A stretch of 64,000 bases of DNA, from positions 69,465,719 through 69,529,718 of the forward strand of contig OY720348.1 of assembly GCA_963082975.1 (NCBI GenBank). Reading direction: 5' to 3'. Origin of the DNA: Labia minor. Its lineage: Eukaryota > Arthropoda > Insecta > Dermaptera > Spongiphoridae. The translations under genes and the position numbers were made by a program. How positions within the stretch are numbered: position 1 is the stretch's first letter; every line of letters begins with the position of its first letter. The notes beneath the pieces are model-generated. The model was given only the letters and a program-made list of their open reading frames with translations, ran no database searches and was not told where the DNA came from. Below, piece by piece: positions 10,120 to 20,070 of this stretch.

Positions 10120-10933
10120 TCTTTAAAAGATAAACAATTAATCATCATAATTGTGCTCCACCATTGAATCCAAATCCTTCTTCATTGAACAATCTTTTCT
10201 CCAGCACCACAAACACAAAGTATACTTTAAAAAGAAAGGATACTCTTTCATTTTGTAAATACATAGATAATCCATATAATTATGTCATAAATTATTAAAA
10301 TTGTAAAATTAAAAAAGAAGTCAATGAAAGAGTTGAGTCGAGTATTTGCCAACTTAATATATTTAAGATTATAATCTCTTTTTTTATAATGTGACTCGGT
10401 GGGTGGGTCTCTTTAAATGTTTTTTTCACCTCAATTTTGATTAGAAAGGAAACGATACAAAGAAAACGACTTTTATTTTTTTTTTTCTATTCAAAGGATA
10501 ATTACCATTGAATTTTTGCTTTTTCAAAATATCAAAGAAAAAAAAATCACATTTCGTATTTCTTTTTTTTTTATTTAAAGAATCATATTCATTTGATACT
10601 TAGCTTCTTCAAATGAAAAAGGTATAATTTATTACTGTGGCGCACAATACGAAAGGAGATAATACTTTCTTGTTAAAAGAGTTCCAGCTTTATTAGTTCT
10701 TAACAAAAAAAAAAAAAAATCAAGGTTTACATCATCTTTTTATTTGTTTTTTTTTTCTTGAAAAAGTCTTAATAAATATTTCATTTTATTATTATTTAAG
10801 TAAACATTAAATGAAACCTGTAGTTTAGCTAGAATGAAACTTTCCTTTCTTTGTTTATTATTATTATTATTATTCTTTCATTTGTTTTGAATAAGTTGAA
10901 TAAAAAAATCCAAAAAAAGAGATAATTAATTGA

Positions 10934-10971
<38 letters not shown>

Positions 10972-11095
10972 TTCTTTTTTTATAACCATTTAAAAATATG
11001 GTTATTAAAATAGCTAAAAAATCAGTTATTTTTGAGATTATTTGTCAATTTGTGAAAATTATTGAAATCAAAATAAAATACATATATAAAACTAT
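10120..11095. other. AT-rich, no gene seen
   Basis: Long A and T homopolymers and a (TA)n tract at 10938-10966. No frame with protein character on either strand. Confidence 0.6.
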
Positions 11096-11099
11096 TATT

Positions 11100-11176
11100 T
11101 CACTGGTTAGCTTCGTCTCTGACTTTGGGGGAAGAAAATAGGTTTAGAATATTTGAAAATATGGTACTTTGTAGAA
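11100..11176 (+). pseudogene. LINE relic interrupted by an hAT MITE (left part)
   Basis: A decayed SLTLGEENRFRIFENMVLCR block matches SMTLGDExRLRI of the other LINE relics. It resumes beyond the MITE at 11476-11535 as RICSPKKDEVIGTG-like sequence. Confidence 0.6.
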
Positions 11177-11475
11177 CAGTGGTTTCCAAACTTTCTGTAA
11201 CGGCGCCCCCCTTTTTTTTAAAAAAAATTCTTGCGTTCCCTTTAATTTTTGTAATAATCTAATTTCCTTTTCCAATAGTCGGGCACATTTCTGAAATAAT
11301 ATAACAACAGGGATGGGCCAATGTTTCAGAGGGTCGCAAAATTATCTGACCTTTTTTTACAACCATATTGAAAAATAATCGAAAATTTTCAAAAGTTTAC
11401 GGGCACTTGAATTGCCTGGTTCTAATACCTTCGCGCCCCCCAGGGCGGGCGCGCCCCACAGGCTGGAAAACGCTG
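11177..11475. mobile_element. hAT MITE, 299 bp
   Basis: Termini CAGTGGTTTCCAAACTTTC and (inward from the right) CAGCGTTTTCCAGCCTGTG. Exact 8-bp duplications TTGTAGAA lie at 11169-11176 and 11476-11483. GC-rich ends (ggcgcccccc / cgcgcccccc) sit around an AT-rich middle. There is no coding sequence. It is nested in a LINE relic. Confidence 0.9.
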
Positions 11476-11539
11476 TTGTAGAATTTGTTCGCCGAAAAAG
11501 GATGAGGTCATTGGGACTGGATAACGAGGAATTCCATGA

Positions 11540-12540
11540 TGATAAAATATTTGATTTTTAATCAAATTCATTCGTTTAAAATTCTTAACTTTACATTAAT
11601 TAATGATTTAGTTAATTATTTACACTGAGACAAAGGAGATTTGAAAGTTGCAGATGAGAAGCCTTCACAATCAGATCGTCTGCGCTTTTCTAAAGATGCT
11701 ATTTTTTCTTTTTTTAAGGTAGAATACAAAAAGATTTCAAATAATTAATAAAGACTAGAATATTGAAATTATTATCTCCATAATTGTTTTTTTTTTTTTT
11801 TTTTTTTTGTTAATTAAACAGTAAAGTATAAATATACAAAATAATTAATCAAAATTTATTTTAATTTATTAAAGTAAATAAAAAATGTTTGACTTGAGAA
11901 ATAATTCGATCAATTATAATATCAAGCCAAATTCTATCGAAATAATTTCCCTTAAGGGAAAAGCTACTTTAAATTAAAAACTTAAATGAAAAAAAAAACA
12001 AACAAATTATACTTAATTTAAATTGATAAAGTTTCACAATGTAAATAGTATAAATCTCATCTATTACGCGGTTGCTGCATGATTTGTGCAATTTTTAATA
12101 GTTCGCTTGTTTAGTTGCCTCCCCCCCCCTTCGTCCCATCCTCTCCCACCTGAAGTTGCAAACAATTTCCATTTACAACTGGTCAATGAGAACTTGGAAT
12201 TGTATTCTTTAGTAACATAAACAACGTCGACCATTAAATTTTCCCTGGAGAGATAATATTCTATTTAGAGATTGCATTCCATCCTTTGTTTTGTTGTTCT
12301 GTCCTGAATTGCTATACGTTATGTTTCATTACTGGCGGACTTTTTTATTCAATATAGATAAAGAATTTGTTTATTAAAACATAAATAAATAAATATATAT
12401 ATTATTATATATATAAACAAATAAAAAAGAAGAAGTAATACCTAAAGTACTAATTTTAATAAAAAAATACTCTGTGCGTTAAGAAAAGTGGAGTACTTGT
12501 AATTATGATTGTTTCAAAGAAATAACAATATATAAACTTC
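11540..12540. other. AT-rich, no gene seen
   Basis: Contains T-runs (11788-11808) and a C-run at 12121-12129. Nothing coding is recognised. Confidence 0.5.
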
Positions 12541-12790
12541 TGACTTTGGTACATCCTAGGTAAGGATATTGCCTATCAAGTCGGTTCTATTAATGAGGTG
12601 TCCTATCATCAGTAGAACGGGTCCTACCAAACTTTACCTTGATTTTTTTGATCAGAGGCGCTACTTTTTATCAAGTAGCTTCTTCATTTTGATCCCAGAG
12701 GCTGGGTTGACTCCGTCCCATAGATCCCAGTTAGAGAAAATCTCTTGACAGCCCCGGGACTTGAACCCGGGCCTACAAGAATGTGTATTT
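12540..12790 (-). mobile_element. tRNA-derived SINE, minus orientation (SINE-1)
   Basis: On the minus strand it starts with a Pol III B box (GGTTCAAGTCC, complement of 12757-12767) set in cccgggttcaagtcccgggg. A body follows containing gaagctacttgataaaaagt, atcaaggtaaag and cttgataggc. The body recurs without the B box at six other places in the window (37415, 50240, 51580, 56655, 60750, 61755). The A box is not clear, so the 5' end is probably truncated. Confidence 0.75.
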
Positions 12791-12964
12791 TTCTATTCTA
12801 ACAAATCTATAATTTCTTCATTCTGAGGTTTATTTTTTGACATAATATTCAATTTATTTCAGGGAGAATCCCACAGATCAAAAATCAAAGTTGAATTTAA
12901 TAAAAAGGGCGGCAATTTTAATATTTCAAATAGGTGTTGATGTAAAATAGTATAGATTAGTGAA

Positions 12965-13246
12965 TTCTAAACCGTGAGCCGAAAAATTTTCTAATACTTG
13001 AAATTTTTGGTTCTAAATGATTTTGTGAGCAAACTTTTGAACATTTTCGATTATTTTTTCAATATTGTTCTAAAAAAAAAGGTCAGATGATTTTGCGATG
13101 CTCTGAAACATTTCCGATGTGGAGGGAAGAAAAGTTTTCCAATTTTTCAAGAGAGTAAAAATTTATATAAAAATTGGATGTATTAAGGGAAAAAGTCCGA
13201 TTATTTAGGGAGCCGCTAACCAGAAAAGTTTGGGGACCTCTGGAAA
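12965..13246. mobile_element. hAT-related MITE fragment
   Basis: The right terminus, read inward, is CAGAGGTCCCCAAACTTTTC, a typical hAT end. The interior shares blocks with the MITE at 11177-11475 (gtcagatgattttgcga / gtcgcaaaattatctgac, and aatcgaaaattttc). The left end and target duplication are not clear. Confidence 0.55.
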
Positions 13247-13839
13247 AGATTATAAAAAAAGTCCATCAAAATATAAAGAATACGGGTCAAATGACCCCAA
13301 ATTGGACATCGGAAGACTGTCGCTCCATAGGGCAGAAACTAATAAAAATATTTTTTTGAAATTTTATACTATCAAAAAATCAATAAATTTCATTAAAATA
13401 TATTTATAAACATTTAAGATAAAGCGATTCAAAGTTGAAAAATGGGTCAAATGACTCCAGCGGATTGATTGATTATTATAATATAATATATGATTTTGTT
13501 TGTCTAGAGAATAAATTTCTATTTAATTAATGTTATATTATTTTAAATAATATATCCAATATTCCAAATTTTTCATTATATATTAATTATATTACCTGGA
13601 ATCGATTTTAACTATAAAATTATTTCGCCTGAAGTGATAATTGATTTGAAAAACAAACCTATCTCTAATTTGTAATAATCAAATAACAGTGTTGAATAAA
13701 TAATGTATATTATCTTTTGAAGTAGACTGATCCTAGAAACTTATATAATATCATGGATGTCAAAATTCTAAAAGTTAATTGAAATCGCTTCACATTTGAT
13801 TGGATTCTTGAAATGAATAGACTTTATCTAAAATCTAAA

Positions 13840-14692
13840 TAAGCTGGAGTGTCTCCACTCGACTATTTCGCAATTTGCATTGGATTAAATAACATATATT
13901 TTATTTAAATTAAATTTAATTAATTAAATTATAAATTAAAATTAATAAATAATATTTATTAAACCAGCGCGAGATTGGCTCTTTATTGATGGCACCATGT
14001 CACGTGCGGATTTCCAATTAAGCTGAAATTCTATATATAGCAGTTTTATACAATTTTTAATCATGTAAAAAACTATCAAACAATGTTTTTGTTTAATCTT
14101 GTCTACATACACACATACACAGACATTTTTCTCAATCTTAGTTAAAATGACTCAGGGACCTTCAAAACTTAAAAAACATCAAAATCTCGACATCGAAAAT
14201 TTTCATGATCGCAATAGTAAAAAATGTAAACGTGATTGCTAATGGTCATCTTGACATTTCTCAAAAGTTTATTGAAAACTACAAATTATCAATAATGCCC
14301 GTGTACCGAATTTAATTATTCTAGCTCAAACCGTTTTTGCTTAATCTTGTGTACAAACATACACACATACACACACACACAGACATTTTTCTCAACTTTA
14401 GTGAAAATGATTCAGGAACCTTCAAAACGTATAAAAACATCAAAATCTCGACATCGAAAACTTCCGGATGAGCTACATTTCTCAAAAGTTGATAAAAAAC
14501 TACAAATTTTAAATAATTCCCGTATACCAAATTTCATTATTCTAGCTCAATTTGTTTTTGCGTAATCTTTTCTACATACATACACACACACAGACATTTT
14601 TCTTAACTTTATTGAAAATGACACAGGGACCTTCAAAACGTAAAAAATCATCAAAATCTCGACATCGAAAATCTGGCGAGATAGTAAAAAAA
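13840..14692 (+). mobile_element. microsatellite-bearing non-autonomous element, three internal units
   Basis: Begins with the block ctggagtgtctccac-tcgactat(t/c)tcgc, holds a conserved AT-rich body (cagcgcgagattggctcttt; ctatatatagcagttttata), and ends in gcgagatagt followed by A's. Internally a unit of about 235 bp repeats roughly three times (starts near 14080, 14330, 14560). Each unit has a (CA)n run, ctcaactttagtgaaaatga and a ccttcaaaacgtaaaaa-like block. Each unit also contains a short frame M(T/I)QxPSKRKK..., but the frames diverge and are not believable genes. Relatives lie at 32226-32805 (+), 47428-47735 (-) and 48203-48807 (-). Confidence 0.7.
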
Positions 14693-14774
14693 AAGCATAC
14701 ATGGAACTATGTAGATATTAAAATCAAAAATAAAATTTGTAATTATACTTTATTATATAATCCTTTTTGTTAGA

Positions 14775-15295
14775 ATTTTTTATTTATTAAATGACTTTCA
14801 ATAAAAAAGAATATTTAAATAATTTAATAATAACAACAGACGAATGAATTAAATTTTAATTAATAAAATTTTCGAATATTTCTCAATTATTTATGTAATT
14901 TAATTTCAAATTGATATATTTTCATCGAATAGCCTATGTTTAAAGTACCTAATCATATTTCCACTTTTGAACATTATTTAATCTAAATCTCTCACCCTTA
15001 ACCCCGTCTCTACCATCCCTTTCCATTCCACTCCCATCCATATTGAACTTAGTTATACTGAAGTTGAGTTGAATAGCAATTGAATTGATAATTGTTGTTA
15101 TCATATTAACTGAATTGTCGATAAAATAAGTAAATTGTTAGAATAATAATAATAATTAATAAAGTAAATTATCCATTATCTAAAGTAGTCATTTTTAATG
15201 GGGGGAAAAGCAAAATCAATAAAACCATCAGTCCATTTTAAGCGAATAAAATTATTAAAAAAAATCTATGTAATTCAGGATTACTTAGATTTTTT
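14775..15295. other. AT-rich spacer, no gene seen
   Basis: No coding frame, and no repeat family recognised apart from poly(A/T). Confidence 0.5.
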
Positions 15296-15302
15296 TTAAT
15301 AG

Positions 15303-15475
15303 TTTTTTTTACCGGCCGGCGATAGGAAGGGAAGGTATTGTTTTCAGTCCAAATTTGACATGTGGAGAATTTTTACATATCTCCACGAATCATGCAGTTT
15401 GTTAACATAAAATAGTATTTTTAGCATGATGTCTATCCGTCCGTCCGTTGTGTGTCCGTATAGACGGGTAAAGTT
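15303..15475 (-). repeat. dispersed repeat, family 2, direct copy at 17565-17735
   Basis: About 165 bp running from taccggccggcgataggaag through catatctccacgaatcatgc to tgtgtgtccgtatagacggg. A diverged copy in the same orientation lies 2.26 kb away on the other side of zinc-finger gene C. More copies lie at 38560-39125 (opposite orientation) and 51755-52280. It is probably the end of a transposable element. Confidence 0.65.
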
Positions 15476-16006
15476 TGAAATTTTTACCTGTATGAATTAG
15501 TAAATGGCACTTTAAATGTGATTAAATTAAATTAAAAATGCTTTTCTCGTGTAAGAAATAAAATAAGAATTTTTAGAAAGAATCTTCTTTATTTACAATT
15601 ATAGATTAGTAAAATGAAAGAATCATAGACATATTTTAGATTTGTTTAAATAAATAATAAATAAATTAACATATGGATAATAAAATGATAGAATTCTTAA
15701 ATGTAATCGATATTTAGTAATAATGTATTTATTAATAGAGGAAATAAAATAGTTAATATAAATACTAAGTTAAATAAATCATATTTTTATTGAGATTTGA
15801 ACTACAATTTGTGCTATAAAGTATATAAGCTATATTCAAAGAAAATGTTGTTTTCATTATTAAGCCTATTTTTCAAACATTATGTTTTAATAAATGTGTT
15901 TGTAAATTTGCTTTCAGATTAAATTTCTTTTTACAATAATCACATTAAAATTTATTTTATTTTTTATAAATTATGTATTTATTATTTGTCAAATGTAATA
16001 TATAAT

Positions 16007-16043
<37 letters not shown>

Positions 16044-16090
16044 ATATATATAGTAAGACATTACATTCAAAATGTTAAATAAATGAGATT

Positions 16091-16096
16091 TTTATT
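16091..16096 (-). promoter_or_regulatory. polyadenylation signal of gene C
   Basis: AATAAA on the minus strand, in the same context as the gene A signal. Confidence 0.6.
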
Positions 16097-16169
16097 GGTT
16101 TAAAATTTAAACTATAATTTTAGTTATAAAGTATATAATCTATATTTAAAGATAATGTTGTTTTCATTA

Positions 16170-17334
16170 TTAATGGTATTTTTCAAACATTAAATGTCTT
16201 TTTAAAGATGATTTATGATTAAATTTCTTTTTACAATAATTACATTCAAAAGGTTTTTCTCCTGTATGAATTAATAAATGTTTAGCTAAATCAGATTTCT
16301 GAATAAATTTCTTTTTACAATAATTACATTCAAAAGGTTTTTCTCCTGTATGAATTAATAAATGTCTTTTTAAAGTTGATTTATCATTAAATTTATTTTT
16401 ACAAGAATTACATTCAAAAGGTTTTTCTCCTGTATGAATTAATAAATGTTGATCTAAATGTGATTTCTGATTAAATTTCTTTTTACAATAATTACATTCA
16501 AAAGGTTTTTCTCCCGTATGAATTAATAAATGTCTATTTAAATTTGATTTATCATTAAATTCCTTTTTACAATAATTACATTCAAAAGGTTTTTCTCCCG
16601 TATGAATTAATAAATGTTGATCTAAATGTGATTTCTGATTAAATTTCTTTTTACAATAATTACATTCAAAAGGTTTTTCTCCCGTATGAATTAATAAATG
16701 TTTATTTAAAGCTGATTTCTGATTAAATTTCTTTTCACAATAATTACATTCAAAATGTTTTTCTCCTGTATGAATTAATAAATGTCGATCTAAATAAGAT
16801 TTCCAATTAAATTTCTTTTTACAATAATCACATTCAAAAGGTTTTTCTCCTGTATGAATTAATAAATGTTTATTTAAATTTGATTTATCATTAAATTCCT
16901 TTTTCCAATAATTACATTCAAAGCGATTGTTTCCTGTATGGATTGAATCAGTTTCTTCTTTAACTTTTTCGTCTATATATTTCTCTGTATCCTTTTTGAG
17001 TTTTACATCATTTTTTAAAATGGAAAATATTTTTTTATGAAAACATTTTTTTAGATGTTTCGATAAAAATTCCTCACTTATAAAACTGGTATGACAATAT
17101 GCACAAGGATATAGAGGACCTAAAAAAATAATTGTTTTCGTTATTTTAAATCATTATATTTTTATATATCTAATATCTATGTATTTTATAATTCAATTTT
17201 AGGAATAATATCATTACAAATAATATTAAAAAAAATAATTTTAGTGACATTAACTTTTGATTAAAAAAACATAGAAATAAAAACTAACCTATATATATTG
17301 GATAATTTGTTTCTTCTTGTGAATAAACATCCAT
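16170..17334 (-). CDS. C2HC plus nine-finger C2H2 zinc-finger protein, two exons (gene C)
   Basis: Exon 1 is 17289-17334 (MDVYSQEETNYPIYI plus one base). A GT-AG intron runs 17120-17288, and exon 2 is 16170-17119, open to a TAA. The product is 331 residues. The N-terminal C2HC finger is C21, C24, H37, C41, then a Lys/Glu-rich linker, then nine 28-residue repeats starting near 84, 112, 140, 168, 196, 224, 252, 280 and 308. Finger 1 has Trp in place of its second Cys (CNYW), so it probably cannot bind zinc. Helix -1/2/3/6 residues of fingers 2-9 are WSYR, QSAK, QSHQ, DSNR, QSHQ, DSTR, QSDK and HSSR. Fingers 7-9 correspond to gene A fingers 4-6. Exon 2 has no in-frame ATG before the last finger, so start-codon-based ORF calling misses it. 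The inferred role is sequence-specific DNA binding. Confidence 0.88.
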
Positions 17335-17564
17335 TTTTAATTGATTAATGTATTATCAATTATAAAGTATATACTGAGTCATAAATAATATATACCAGAT
17401 GGTCTGTGATATAAACGTTTTAAATTTGGATTTACAAATAAAATAACAACCAAATATTAGTCTCTAAGATACGTAGCAATCAGGTGAGTGACACGTAAAT
17501 TTGACTTCCGGAATCCTTGTGTTTTTACTCTTATAATTGTTAGATGGCGCTGCTGTCGACAAAT

Positions 17565-17735
17565 TACATTTTTTTTTTACCGACCGAAGAAGGGAAAGTA
17601 TGTTTTCACACCAAATTTCACGTGTGGAATTTTATACATATCTCCACGAATCATCCATTTTGTTAATAAAAAAAGTATTTTTAACATCATGTCTCTCCGT
17701 CTGTCTGTCCGTTGTGTGTCCGTCTATATATTTTT
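17565..17735 (-). repeat. dispersed repeat, family 2
   Basis: A copy in the same orientation as 15303-15475 (taccgaccgaagaaggg...catatctccacgaatcatcc...tgtgtgtccgtctata). The two copies bracket zinc-finger gene C. Confidence 0.65.
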
Positions 17736-17739
17736 TTTT

Positions 17740-18820
17740 AATTTATGTTCTTTTAAATTTAAATTATTTGAGCGGCTGCTCGGTGAACCAGGTACTTTTT
17801 ATAAACAAACTACTGAATTTGAAAGCTGAGAAATTCAATGAATCCAAGAATTTCTATCTCATTTCATTTCTATCCAATTCATATTCTTTCTTTACATTTA
17901 CTTCTATATTATTTACCCATAAAATTATTCTTCCAATTGGTATCACTATAAATAAACTACTGAAATCGATAGCTTAAGTCACATGAATCCAATTATCCAT
18001 ATCCCAAGCCAACCTTATTAAATTACTATTCTTTCCTAATTCCCTCCTAATTACTTTTATATTATCATACTATTTCATCGTTGATCTAACCAGCACTCTT
18101 TTCCCAATTGGTATCTCTATAAACAAACTTCTTGACTCATTCGAATCTCGATTACAGCCATCGCAAACTTCACGATTCATGTTTCTAACTATGTGTGGAG
18201 ATGCATGAAAGTCATGTAATTCCTCGTTATACAAATCCCTTCATTCACTTATTATTTGATCTTTTAAATAAGATCATAAATTCTATTTATAAATACCCTG
18301 AAATTATTCACTTCCTTAAAATCGTACTATTTATTTTTTAAAATTATTATTTTTTGAAATTCCTTGGGAAATTAATTTTTATTATTATTTGATAGAAATA
18401 TTTAATGAAAACATATAAAATAATGCTATACTGTAAGACGAAGAACAGTTTTATTAACTTCTAATGATTAAGTATAATGGTAGATTATATATATTTGAAA
18501 TTTATTCATCAATTTAATTATTTAAATCTGAATATGATAATATAATTTATAGATTATGAGTAAAATTTTATTTAAGTAATCTAAAATTATAGATATTAAA
18601 TAGAAACTATATGAACAATGTATCATGTATTATCAGTAGACACGTTGACATAAATATTTCCAATGAGTTCTCCTGGAAGATAGACAATCAGCAATGCAAC
18701 GGCTGAATAGCCGATAACTTCTCCCAATATTTTCTCTCATCCCTAAATCCATTCAACTTATAATATATTTAATCAAATTTCACCAAATTATATATTTAGA
18801 TCATAGATTGGTTGCTTAAT
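17740..18820. other. AT-rich spacer with a recurrent gcggctgctcggtgaaccag motif
   Basis: No gene is seen. The motif at about 17770-17810 recurs near 21030, 42511 and 42694 with diverged flanks. Confidence 0.5.
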
Positions 18821-18825
18821 ACATC

Positions 18826-18866
18826 TGGCGAGATAGTATTGCGATCACGCAAATTTTCGAAAAAAA
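18826..18866 (-). repeat. terminal fragment of the microsatellite-bearing element
   Basis: Contains tctggcgagatagtattgcg and atcacg, matching the hairpin end of the elements at 32226 and 47428. It abuts the zinc-finger 3' fragment that follows. Confidence 0.6.
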
Positions 18867-18875
18867 AAATTTTTT

Positions 18876-19362
18876 GATTAAATTAAATTAAAAATGCTTT
18901 TCTCGTGTAAGAAATAAAATAAGGATTTTTAGAAAGAATCTTCTTTATTTACAATTATAGATTAGTAAAATGAAAGAATCATAGACATATTTTAGATTTG
19001 TTTAAATAAATAATAAATAAATTAACATATGGATAATAAAATGATAGAATTCTTAAATGTAATCGATATTTAGTAATAATGTATTTATTAATAGAGGAAA
19101 TAAAATAGTTAATATAAATACTAAGTTAAATAAATCATATTTTTATTGAGATTTGAACTACAATTTGTGCTATAAAGTATATAAGCTATATTCAAAGAAA
19201 ATGTTGTTTTCATTATTAAGCCTATTTTTCAAACATTATGTTTTAATAAATGTGTTTGTAAATTTGCTTTCAGATTAAATTTCTTTTTACAATAATCACA
19301 TTAAAATTTATTTTATTTTTTATAAATTATGTATTTATTATTTGTCAAATGTAATATATAAT

Positions 19363-19399
<37 letters not shown>

Positions 19400-19690
19400 A
19401 TATATATAGTAAGACATTACATTCAAAATGTTAAATAAATGAGATTTTTATTGGTTTAAAATTTAAACTATAATTTTAGTTATAAAGTATATAAGCTATA
19501 TTCAAAGAAAATGTTGTTTTCATTATTAATGGTATTTTTCAAATTTTATGTTTTAATAAATGTGTTTGTAAAGATGATTTTCGATTAAATTTCTTTTTAC
19601 AACAATTAAATTCAAAATTTATTTTATTTTTTATAAATTATGTATTTATTATTTGTGTATGTAATATGTAATTAAATATATATATATATA
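18876..19690 (-). pseudogene. zinc-finger locus 3' fragment, minus strand
   Basis: A near copy of about 15524-16180: 3' flank, relic finger, (TA)n tract, 3' UTR with poly(A) signal. It then goes into a single degenerate finger (helix region near 19570-19610; one Cys codon and spacing lost) and a second truncated flank ending in (TA)n at 19678-19692. No exon 1 or open array remains. Confidence 0.75.
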
Positions 19691-19997
19691 TAGTAAGACT
19701 TGTTAGAAAGATTTTGATGGGTAACGGGTAGTTTCTTCTCTATGATCCCAATAGAAAAGATTTCTACTTCAGGGAGTAGCGTCCCTGCCCTCACGTGAGC
19801 TCATGATTTCTTCTAAATCCCTCTTCTACCTGGAGGAATCGTGTCCTTTACCCGTTGACTCCTTTCCATCCATTCCCTTACGCTTACTCTTCCCCCCTCC
19901 CCATCCTTGATCCTTCAAAAAATCAAGTTTATTTGGATGAAGGAGAATACCTAGCATAGATTCATTAAAAAGAAAAAAAAATGAAATTTTGTCTCAT

Positions 19998-20026
19998 TAT
20001 AGGAGACTCTTCTAGAGTCTCCTATA
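19998..20026. other. perfect hairpin, 13-bp arms, 3-nt loop
   Basis: TATAGGAGACTCT and AGAGTCTCCTATA flank a TCT loop. It directly abuts the next hairpin. Confidence 0.85.
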
Positions 20027-20070
20027 TATATTTGAATTAACCCCCCTTCGGGGGGTTAATTCAAATATAT
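20026..20070. other. perfect hairpin, 21-bp arms, 3-nt loop
   Basis: The left arm 20026-20046 ends in six C's and the right arm 20050-20070 begins with six G's, with a TTC loop. Pairing is perfect over 21 bp. It resembles a transcription-terminator shape but sits in eukaryotic repeat DNA. Confidence 0.85.

Larger units (their letters stand above)
15458..17560 (-). repeat. inverted duplicate of the gene A locus
   Basis: The reverse complement of this block follows 1361-3205 from the gcagcgccatctaac block upstream of exon 1, through both exons, the 3' UTR, the (TA)n tract and the relic finger, to the cccgtctatacggacacaca junction. Differences include three extra fingers in the inverted copy and modest divergence upstream of exon 1. 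It represents a segmental inverted duplication about 14 kb apart. Confidence 0.85.

Noticed and set aside
12745-12775. tRNA gene
   Set aside because: Only a B box with paired flanks is present, with no A box or cloverleaf; it is a SINE head.
14347-14773. Short proteins starting M(T/I)QxPSKRKK in each repeat unit
   Set aside because: The frame is not kept between copies of the element, and sequence after the first roughly 20 codons differs, so no selected coding sequence.
20026-20070. Rho-independent terminator
   Set aside because: GC-tipped hairpin shape only; the DNA is eukaryotic repeat sequence with no gene upstream and no following T-run.
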